Assembly (NCBI GenBank): GCA_022559985.1
Contig: JAFJTR010000038.1
Span: 210,775 to 274,774, forward strand
Direction: 5' to 3'
Source of the DNA: Parastagonospora avenae f. sp. tritici 18332-5
Taxonomy: Eukaryota; Ascomycota; Dothideomycetes; Pleosporales; Phaeosphaeriaceae
DNA: 64,000 nucleotides
Under the pieces are notes generated by a model that worked only from the letters and a program-made list of their open reading frames with translations, made no database searches and had not been told where the DNA came from. Below are positions 55,142 through 64,000 of this stretch, one piece after another. Position 1 is the stretch's first letter, and each line of letters begins with the position of its first letter. The translations under genes and the position numbers were made by a program.

Positions 55142-58100
55142 ATGTGTGAATTGGCAGCGACGTCCCCGTCCGACTCGGACGTGGCAGCGACTACGCGTGT
55201 AGACGGCTCGCCTCAATCTTCAAGCAACTCAAGCTCGGCTGTTGCAGCACCTATATTCGACGACATGGACGATCAGACATTGTTGCAGCCTGGTACTCAC
55301 CGCGCGCTCTTCTCCACCGACCTGGGCAAGCGCGCGAAGAACAGCGTTTCCACACCCGCGCCACCAGTCATTGTACGCAGCAACAAGGTCGTGAGTGTTA
55401 TGGAGACTGTCGACTTCTGGCGCAGGAAGTATCCCCATTTCGCCTGGTCCATATTCCCTGAGAGCGGTTGGACAGTCGAAGACTTGTGGGATGCCGCGGA
55501 CATCCACATCGAAACCCGCGACCACTGTAAAGAGGTCCTCTATCTCCTCTCCAAAGACAACGCTGTCACTGCTGGTCTGTTTGCCCGGGACTGGTCTCTC
55601 AAGAACACTGAGCAGTTCGTTAAGTTCATGGCCATGCATGATACTGAGAGCATCTCTGACCCAAAGGACCCTCTCGGCCTTGTGGACATGCTCTTCGTCA
55701 ACGGCGAGTTCAAGGATTGGCCTCGCATGTTTCTGTGGCACACAACGCAGGCTCTGCGCACCTCGGTGGTGCAGCATTATGGAACAGAGCAGGAGTCTAC
55801 AATGACAACCGAGAGCACTCCAACATCGCCTACAGCAACCAGTCATGTTGTAGAGACTGAAAAGCAGCCCATTACGACAATACTGGTCGATGAAGCTATT
55901 GCGCAACCTGGTCTACCAATGGAGAAGGCGCAGCGTAAGTCAAACAGAAAAGTGACTCGGAACCGGAAGCGCAGGCTGACAGAATCCGCAGGTTCTTCGA
56001 CAGTTCGCAGCACGGCTGCTCCCTTTGTACCATCAGTGCCTTCCGTCAACGAGGCACAACAACCGTCCAAGCGCATATCGTCACATGGCCCGACCCAGTC
56101 AGGTCCTCCATACCATGGACATGGACAACCGATCGGCCACATCATGAACGGCACGTCAACGCACCAAATGGCCTCGTCCTCAATGGGCGGTCATGCCTTG
56201 TCAAACCCCAAGAGCAGACCTGGACGTCAAGATGCGTACGTCCCGTCGTCATCAGGTACATATGGCGAGAATGTTCCTCGCATGTCGTCTGGAGGCTATG
56301 CGTCGCGGCCGCCGCAAGGAACAATGCATGCTCATTCACCACACTTCAAATCTGCAGCAATGGTGATGGGCCCAGCGATGATGCCACCTCATCCTATGCA
56401 CGCGTACCCTCAAGGCTTTCCACCCATGTCGCCGTCTGCCTATGCTGTTCAGCCTTACCCCCCAGGACTGGGACACCCTATGGCGATACCTCCGCAACAT
56501 ATGCATGCACCAAACATGCCGATGCCACCAGGATATGGCCAACAGGGTCCCAGCCATCGCCGTCCGCGAGGTACATCTATGGGAGACGTGACGAACATTC
56601 CCTACCTTTCCGGTCACGCTGCGCCTCACAATGCAGACTCGCGCCGATCAGATCGCCATAGCAGCTTCTATGGCAACGGCAATCCTCCGCTCTACGATCC
56701 GTACAACGGCTCCAGGCCTACGTTCAATGAGCACAGTTCAGGCAGGAAGTCGAGTCGGGGAGGCTTCATGGATCAGTCAGGTCGGTCCCGCAAATATTCG
56801 GGCCAGGACAATCGTCCCCGCAATGGGAGCTATGGAGCAGAGCGGCCAGATGCACCGAATTACAACAATCATCACCCGCGAGGAGCAATGTCGGACGATC
56901 CCAAGATTGTCGGAGACGCCCTGCGTGGATGCCACCATGGATGGATTGGCCCGGACAATCACAACGTTAATGAGCTTTTCGTGTCTGAGCTACCTGATGG
57001 CGCTCAACCGGTGCAGGTGCAAGACATGTTCGTACGCGAGGTGGGTGTCACACCGGTGAGGGCCACCATCAAGGCGTCTTTCGGACGAGCTCACGCGTTC
57101 GTGTTGTAAGTTACACATTCCAATCATTACCATATTGCTAACGATCCTAGATTCGCTTCGACTGGTGACGCAAAGCTGGCACTGCGAGTGGCGGAAGGCA
57201 ATCCGAAGATCAGTGGTGTTCCTGTCCGAGTCTCTGTTCCCCGCCGCTTTTACCAATATCCGAGGGAAGAGGAATATCATCACAACGCCAAGCCGCAAGT
57301 TACAGACGGCCAGGCCACAGAGACACGCCATTCTCGGGGCGTTACTCGCATGTCCTCGCATGAAGAAGAAGACGTTGCGGTCTTGACAGAAGAACAAAAA
57401 TCCAAGCTTCAGTACTCTCCTCAGGACGCTAGGAGCGACTTGCAGAAGAAGGTTAGGCGCCCTTCTCCGGAAGCAAACCCTGCATCCAGAGGAAGCCCCC
57501 AGTCACAGAAGACAAAGGTGCAACAGCCTTCTCCGGATGCGACAAAATCGTCTCAGACTGAGCAGTCGTTGGAGGGAGAGAGCACCAAGGCAGAATCCGT
57601 TGTTCAGGATGCGCAGCAGTCTAAGCCAATGGCTGCTGTGAGCAATAGCACAGAAGCAGAACAACCCATTGTACCTGTCCATTCTGGCCACAGCGGTAAC
57701 CTGGAAATGTCACAGGATTTGCAGGCAGAGCAGACCGTAGAAGATGATGCGGTTGCGCCTACCGAGAAATTCCTGGCTGAAGCACCGACACAGCTGGGTC
57801 AGATCACGGGACATGCCCGTGTGGACTCGCAGACAAAGGCAACATTCGAGCACATCGAGGACGCCTCAAGGAAGAGCAACGGAGCAACCATGGTTGCCAA
57901 GGTTCCAAGCCCTGTGAAGCAGCGCGATGCCCAAGCACAGGTAACCTCGACTATCGCTGAAGATAGAGAGACACCGACAGTCAATATTGGTACCTCACAA
58001 GCTCCGGAGACAGGCTCAGATGAAGATGCAGGCAACGACTCAAGCTTCATGTCTGCGCAAGAGGTTGTAGACAACAACGATGCAACCACGGTTCACAAGG

Positions 58101-59648
58101 AGGAGCCTACGAGCACGAACACTGGTATCGAGCCTTCCCACACGCTTGTCGCTGAATCGCCTGTAAAGGAGGGGGCTGTTGCCTCATCGTCTACTGCGCA
58201 CCCAACCCTTCCAGCAGATCAAGGCTCCACTTCATCGGTCGCTACAACTGTCGACGCCAGCGCGCACACTACTGACATGTCTACTTCCGCGAAAGACGTC
58301 GACACAGGGGTTACGACTCCCGCGCCGCCTCCCGCAGCTCCTGTAAAGAAGCAAGGCCCGCAACAGACCCCGTCCCTTAATCCCTTTGCAAAGCCGACCA
58401 AGTCACAGCGCAAGAAGGAGAGGGAGCTGAGGAAGAGGGAATCGAAGAAAGAGCAAGAGGGAAAGACTGTGAAGTCAAAGACTGGTACAGCGGTTTCCAC
58501 GCCTTCAGTCGCCGAATCTGCCGCCGAGGTGAACGACAAATGCAAGGTAACTGTGGAGACATCTGCTGTGGACGCTTCTGCATCGACGACAAAGGATGCG
58601 AGCAAAGGGACGAGTTCTGGTAAGCAGACTGGGGCCAACACCGCCAACTTTTCCCGCGAGATCGGCTCGGTAACTCAAAAGGCGAAAATGGAGTCCTCGG
58701 ATACTTCCGCTCCTCCCTCTCGTGCACAGTCTCCTAGGTCGGGTGACGTACCCGGGCCCGAGCAAACGGTGGTACAGAATTTGGGCGGGACCGCAGCGGG
58801 ACCGTTGGTGAAAGCGGATATCGCACCAACCGCCACCAAGGCTAAAAAAGCTATTGCGATTTCAAACCTTAAGCTCCAGGCTCCCTCGACCTCAAACCGT
58901 CTACAAGCCACTCAACCTGATTCTACCGCATCTTCGCGAGTAGAACCTGCCAAATCGACTGGTACTTCAGTCGACCACCAGCGTAAGCCGTCTTCTATAA
59001 TTCCCATAAGACCAATCTACTCACACATCCGCACAGATATTTCCAAGTCTGTTCCGGAGTCCGACGCCATGTCTGCTGGAAGCTCCGCCACCCTGCTTGC
59101 GAGTGAGGGTGGCCAGCCTTCACCTTCGCCAACCACCCAAGCCTTCCATACCCCGCTTCAGACCCCCGCCCTCCAGGACGCAGCCCAAGAGCAGGCAGAC
59201 AAGCCCAAGAAGAAGAAGAAGAAGAGCAAGAAGAAGAAGACTCCTGCGGCCGCGTTGGAGGCAGCCGACCAAGATTCTTCCGTTGCAGGCACTTCAGTGG
59301 CGGGTGGTGACACCAACACCCGTTCCCCCACCGCAGAGTTGGAGGATCCTTTCGGCCACCAGATGTCACACATCGATGCTATCCGAGCAGGGCTGAAGAA
59401 CCCCAACACCTACTACAGCCAGGTGAACCGCGCGATGGCTGAGCGTGATGCAAAGCTGGAGGCTAGCAAGCGCGCTGAAGAGCCTGAGATCATGAAGGTG
59501 CGTGGATCATGAATATGATCGCGACCTTTAAGTTCCTGACTCCATGAAGGGGATTGGCCTCGACTCCGCTACCTACCGCCAGATTCAGGCCTTCCTCATG
59601 GACAAACCCGAACTTCTGAAGAAGCCGGGCGAGGAGGCGCCCAAGTGA
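55142..59648 (+). CDS. Large RRM-containing low-complexity protein
   Basis: Three exons: 55142-57105, 57151-59497 and 59550-59648, giving 1469 aa. An N-terminal ordered region (about 80-220; ETVDFWRRKYPHFAWSIFPE, then WTVEDLWDAADIHIETRDHC) precedes a long Pro/Met/His/Ser-rich linker. An RRM-like fold follows at about 620-690 (NELFVSELPDGAQPVQVQDM, then RATIKASFGRAHAFVLFAST), split by the first intron and kept in frame by it. The second half is Ser/Thr/Ala/Glu-rich and disordered, with Lys-rich KKKKKKSKKKK near residue 1355. The last exon gives GIGLDSATYRQIQAFLMDKP. It is a probable RNA-binding protein; no named orthologue is recognised. Confidence 0.78.
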
Positions 59649-62098
59649 GGCCTTGAAATCACTCTTGGCTTTAGAGCTCACGGCAGTCACGATAATGCAT
59701 TTGGCTACGGCGATTGAGGCGGTTTACTTTCCTAGCTTTTTGGGGTGTGAGTGGAGGATCGACTCTGTTCTTCTCCACCAGATGACGTCAACAGCACTTT
59801 TTGTGTTGTCGGCGTTTATCTTCTTCTCAGGCATGGAATGGCTTCTCAATGGCACACGTAGCTTCACGGAAATAATAATGGAGACATGTTCTCTCCCCCT
59901 ACATCCCGTTCTAATATTGCAAAGTGACTGGTTCACAAATTTCTCACTGCTCGCGCTTTTGTCACGCAGAGCTGTGTGACTCCACATAATCTCTAGACAA
60001 CAGCCCCCAAATGTGTGCGACATCACCAGGTGTGGCAATAATTCGTGCGCGCTAACTTATGCCTCACGACCCAAACTATCAGAGAGCAATTCAGTCAAGC
60101 CGTTCGACTTCAAGAGTATTCAAGCTCTTCTTGGCGTGCTGATAAGCTATCGAGTCTATTCAGGCGTGTATATAAGATGACAGCTACTCAGTGATAGTAA
60201 GTTGTGGTGAAACAGAACGCGCACGAATTATTGCATCGCCTGGTGACATGATTATACAAGCGACGTCATTTGCATATGCGCCTATATGACTATGGAAATA
60301 GTCACAGCTTTCAGAACACGCAGAGCCTGGAGCGAGTAGCTCATACCCACTTCCCCGTCCCCAACACTGCGAACGTGCCCGACTAGTAGAGACGCACTTC
60401 GGCATTGCTAGACCTGGACCCTTGCAGCAACGATATCGGAAGCCTTGCTGTATGCCGATTTCTTTGCGTCAGTGCGTGGCATGGGGAGGGCGAGATGGCA
60501 TTGGCGTTGTAAGAAGGGGGAGTGGGGTGTGCGGAGTCTTAGTGGAGGGGAGCATGCAGGGCGGTGTATTGTGAGGTGAGACAAGAGGGCTGGGCTGGTG
60601 TACTGCAAGGCCGGTGTCGGTGTACAGCAAGGCGAGTAGGAGTAGATCGTTTGTGGCTTGGAATGTGCAGTTGGAGGAACGGAAAGAAAATGAAAGTGGC
60701 TAGTCTTCCCTGCAGGCTGTGTTGGAAGTTTGACTGGTGTGCTGCATCGTATGATGAGAAGGATAAGACTACTTTCTTGACAGGGGACATGCTTGGGCAT
60801 GCGACATGTTGTGCTTGTACTACCGGAAGGATTCACCCTTTGGTTCCGCTGGGCGGAGATATCCATGCGCGGCCCGGGTACGTGATGCGATGGGGAGGAT
60901 GTAAGGTGGGGACATCCGGTGAGTTCGACCGGATTTTGCGTTTGCAGTGATTGAGAGACATACACCTTGCCCATGAGTTTGAGCGGTGTTTCTAGGGGTA
61001 GAGAAACACATCTAATGCAGCCATAGGACTAAGAGCTTTGGGCTTTGGAACCTGCGAGATACGCCAGTGCGTGCTGGAGAGAGGGGAAATCATGCCACTC
61101 CAGCAGACAGGTACTTAGCTGTGGTTGTACAGCTTTGACTCGCCTTCACCGCTTCGCAGAGGAATGCCGATTTTATTCGAACCCAGGCGGTTGAGAGAGA
61201 GAGAGACGACAGCTCGCTGCATGAAGGACAGAACGAAACTAGTGTAACGCCACCATATGGACGTGCTTGGTCTTTTGTACAACCAGTAGTATACTTGTGT
61301 TGACTTACTACACGCATGGTTTTTGCGCCACATCGTGTCGATTAACGTCAGAATACCATTTTTTCCTGACTCTGCTGTGAGACCATACCCACCAGCTCAC
61401 GACGACATATTGCCGTAGTTCTTGCAAATCTGGCAGGTTTTGCTTTTTCTCCTAAAAACCGATGTGTCGTCTTCCCAGGCCGTTCTGCTAGCCCAGCTTT
61501 AGACTAGTGCCATTGCGCTAGTCATCGCGGGGGGCGCTTGCATCTCCCGCCATCGCTGAACCCCGGTCCTTGCTATATTTCCTTCATCTCATTCGCGTTA
61601 TCTCTGGCCTGCATGTGTTTATCGGCAGGCATGCTCGCGCGGATGCTTAACGCGGACCAATCAGTAGAGGCTGCTCAAGCCGCTGGGAGGCACTCCCGCC
61701 GCTCGCATGCGAGAAACCAGTTCTCAATTGCCGTACAGTGGAGTTGGATGAGCGGCTGGGATTCTCCTTCTTTACAGTGGCAGGCGGAGAAACATGTATT
61801 GACGGCTGCCAGCATGTTTAGCAGCCATATGTGCCAGCGTGCTCCGGTGCGGAGTGCTTCGCAGTGGGGTTGCGAAATGGGTGGGCCTTTGACTTTCAGG
61901 CTCTCAGTTTCTAGGTACTTATAGAGATTGAACTTTCCTTCATCGTCTTTCAAAAATCATCTTGTATCACTGTCGACCGCATTCATTTGTCGCTACAACA
62001 CACTCCAAACCCTCCACAGGATAGCAGGTGCCACCCGCAATCGAACCTGGCACCTTCCAATCTTCCAAGGTTCTTCTTGCTCAAGTGCCTTTCACAAA
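59649..62098. other. Gene-poor region containing MITE-like element 2
   Basis: About 2.4 kb with no credible gene. It contains the element at 60024-60245 and a short (GA)n run at 61194-61206. The rest holds short frames of biased composition only. Confidence 0.45.
60020..60249. mobile_element. MITE-like element 2 (CACYAGG family), 222 bp plus 4-bp target duplication
   Basis: The left end 60024-60052 starts CACCAGGTGTGGCAATAATT. The right end (60217-60245, read as the complement) starts CACCAGGCGATGCAATAATT. Both then read CGTGCGCG. The flanks are ACAT on both sides (60020-60023 and 60246-60249), a 4-bp target-site duplication. Ends, length (222 against 218 bp) and duplication size match the element at 16651-16868, so the two belong to one family. 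No transposase is encoded. Confidence 0.75.
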
Positions 62099-63828
62099 AT
62101 GCCACCCAAGACACGTCCCAAAGCCACCAAGGACATGCCGTCTCGAAGCCAAGTACCGCCCACGGCATCACCTTCAAAACGACGAGCAGACGGTCCTGCT
62201 GTTAGCGACACGTCCACGAAGAAACGGCGGATTACTAACGGATTTTCCATGGACACCAGCCATGCCGGCAGGAAGCTGACGGCGCAGTTTAAACAAGTAT
62301 CCCAAGATATCAGCGAAGTGCAAGACGAACAAGAAAGCATTGTTGGGTTATTAGAGCACGATTCAAGTCGGCTGGACGACATGGCCAAGAAGACTGAACA
62401 GCACGAAAAGCAACACAAAGCCCACTCCTCTCAATTCGATAAGCTTTCCTCGCAAATCGATAAGCTAGAGGAAATACTCAAAGCTGAGCTAGGAATGCGG
62501 CCTACGAGCGTTGCCTTTAACATCCAACTCGAGCAGTGGAAAGTGGAGCAAAGGCGACTCCACGGCGAGCAAAAACAATCCAACGAGAACTGGAAAAATG
62601 AGCAAACTCAAATCCAAGCCACTGAGAAGAAGCAATCTGAGGAGGCGCAGAAACCGCTAAATGATGCGATTCAGCAAGTCCGTGATGAATTCGGGGACGC
62701 GGAAAATGAGCGGCAGCGGCGAATTGAAGCTCTTGAAAAGCAGCTAGGTGACAATCAACGGCTGCAGGAAGAATTCAAGCGCGATGTAGCTCAGAATGAG
62801 CAGCGCGCCCGGGATGATCACAAAGCTGTGCTGGCTAAACTGCGTGACTCCTCAGCTACTCAAGCGTTTCAGGCTACGAAGATTGAGGCACTGTTAAGCC
62901 GCGTTGGCTCGATGGAGGCGGCGAGAGCAGGATGTGATCAGGAGGTAGACAGGCTATCCGAGGCCCACAACAAGGGGCTCGAACAACAAACCCAAGCGAA
63001 CACTAAGCTACTGAACAAGGTGGAGGCTTTGGAAGCCGACGCAAGAGATGGTAGTAACTTCCGTGGCATAGCCAAACCACAAATCGAAACCGCACAGCGA
63101 GAAATTGCCGCTCTGCGAATTGCGCAAGGGAATTGCGCTATAGCGGCCTAGGTGGCCATCGCAAAGGACGAAATCTCCGAAGTAGTAACCGATGCGATGA
63201 ACTCACATGCTACCAAGGAAGAACTGGACGACCAAAGGACCGCCCTCGTCGAAGCACTTCAGACTCACCTCCATAAACTCAACCAGACATGCTATGACAG
63301 AACACAAGGCGCCAGGGACCTCAGCAAAAACCAAACATTCGTCACGGTAAGTCCTCAACCCGGAAATGCATTCACCCCGACCACTAACCATTTGTTCAGA
63401 CGGTCATCCCAACGCCCGACGTACCTCAAGTACCGCTAGTGCAAACCAGACTCGCCATCGACGCGCCCGCCCTAGGACCCAACAATTTCGACTTCTCTTC
63501 CTCATATAGTACTCCCAACAACACGAGACCTTCTCCCTCTCCCCCAGCTGCAGACCCCTACCCCTCGCCTTCGACCCCTACGTTCACTCCCCACACACTC
63601 CCGCACGCGAATCCTCAGGGACCGCCTCAACACTTCGAACCTCCCCAACGCCCCGGCCCTCCACAGCATGTCTCTGAACGCTACCCCTTGGCACAAAGGC
63701 ACAACATGCCGCGGCCAGGTCAAGCACAAGCACCACCACAAAGCACTTCTTGGTCTTCGAGTGGTCCGGGCCATCCTTCCGAGCGGGCAGAGGACGGGCA
63801 AGCTCAATTTATTAACCTGACGAGCTGA
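62099..63828 (+). CDS. Coiled-coil protein interrupted by an in-frame TAG
   Basis: The start ATG is 62099 (CAAAATGCC). The frame runs to a TAG at 63149-63151, then continues open in the same frame to a donor at 63347 (GTAAGT), an acceptor before 63400 (TTCAG) and a second exon to the TGA at 63826-63828. As read, the product is 350 aa; with the TAG bypassed it would be 558 codons. A basic N-terminus (KTRPKATKD, SPSKRRADGP, TKKRRITNGF, probable nuclear signals) precedes a long coiled coil with heptads rich in Gln/Glu/Lys. The 3' part is a Pro/Ser-rich tail. The TAG sits where a CAG (Gln) would suit the coiled coil (AIAA-x-VAIAKDEISEVV). It could be a true nonsense mutation, a sequencing error near a poor-quality end, or an unrecognised splice event. 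Confidence 0.6.
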
Positions 63829-63875
63829 TCTTCTGGGTGTGTCACGACGGGAGTTCAAGGTTGTCAATGTGCTAG

Positions 63876-63920
<45 letters not shown>

Positions 63921-63924
63921 ACCG

Positions 63925-63961
<37 letters not shown>

Positions 63962-64000
63962 ACCCCCCAACCCCCCCCCCCCACACCCCGCGCGCTTACC
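63829..64000. other. Poly(C) low-complexity run, probable assembly artefact
   Basis: From 63876 to about 63989 the sequence is almost pure C with a few interruptions (A at 63921, G at 63924, sparse A later). Such a run is unlike anything else in the window. It fits a read-end artefact (two-colour Illumina chemistry calls no signal as G, the complement of C) or a contig edge. Confidence 0.7.

Noticed and set aside
62030..62070. TCGAACCTGG resembling a tRNA T-arm
   Set aside because: No matching acceptor, D or anticodon arms can be folded around it.
63502..63984. Glycine-rich 160-residue minus-strand frame at the right edge
   Set aside because: It is the translation of the poly(C) artefact joined to antisense of the Pro-rich exon.
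1..64000. CRISPR arrays, bacterial operons, riboswitches or prophage
   Set aside because: No regularly spaced identical repeats or bacterial gene organisation; spliced introns and gene content show a fungal nuclear genome.

Overview
The window looks like a filamentous ascomycete (Pezizomycotina) chromosome segment. The evidence is many short introns (about 45-130 nt, GTRNGT...YAG, often with a CTAAC/CTGAC branch site), intron-poor long exons, and typical single-copy fungal genes: dynactin p150, SEC31, SSN6/CYC8, COX12, a peroxisomal ABC half-transporter and a DUF3455 secreted protein. Protein style suggests a Dothideomycete, but that is inference. Exon structures were worked out by hand from splice signals, reading-frame continuity and recognisable protein families.

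Layout. 1-2883 (-): N-terminal part of a very large ankyrin-repeat protein that runs off the left edge. 4583-5466 (+): DUF3455 secreted protein with an optional GPI-like tail. 5926-6514 (-): cysteine-rich small secreted protein. 7294-8444 (-): TMEM115-like Golgi membrane protein, divergent from 8809-10730 (+), a LisH/WD40 protein of the Sif2/TBL1 type. 11281-13258 (+): Baeyer-Villiger-type flavin monooxygenase. 13753-16026 (+): peroxisomal ABCD half-transporter. 17463-21005 (+): dynactin p150Glued, followed by a 71-bp tandem duplication of its stop-codon region and a decayed partial copy of the gene. 22192-22925 (-): DUF2470 membrane protein. 23781-26263 (+): two small paralogues sharing a C-terminal motif. 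26734-28719 (+): disordered protein. 29332-30863 (+): two small secreted proteins.

31132-34438 (-): WDR62/MABP1-like WD40 protein. 34439-37922: gene-poor stretch with an intron-containing tRNA-Val(AAC) and remains of an unrecognised gene. 37923-41922 (-): SEC31, divergent from a PPIE-like RRM protein (42260-42775). 43322-43853 (-): five-exon small mitochondrial protein with two micro-exons, divergent from COX12 (44101-44608). 45220-48141 (-): SSN6/CYC8 TPR corepressor in eight exons, followed by more than 5 kb with almost no recognisable genes, containing a 132-bp degenerate tandem repeat. 53849-54453 (+): Fmp46-like redox protein. 55142-59648 (+): 1469-aa RRM/low-complexity protein. 62099-63828 (+): coiled-coil protein interrupted by an in-frame TAG. 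The last about 110 bases are an almost pure poly(C) run, probably an assembly artefact.

Most genes are unrelated housekeeping or secreted-protein genes. I see no biosynthetic cluster, defence island or operon-like system. The most novel material is: two 218-222 bp elements of one apparently unnamed MITE family (29-bp CACYAGG inverted ends, 4-bp target duplications); local duplication and decay around the dynactin gene; the paired GDLTL-tail paralogues with conserved 7-nt last exons; and the splice choice that would switch a DUF3455 protein between soluble and membrane-anchored forms.
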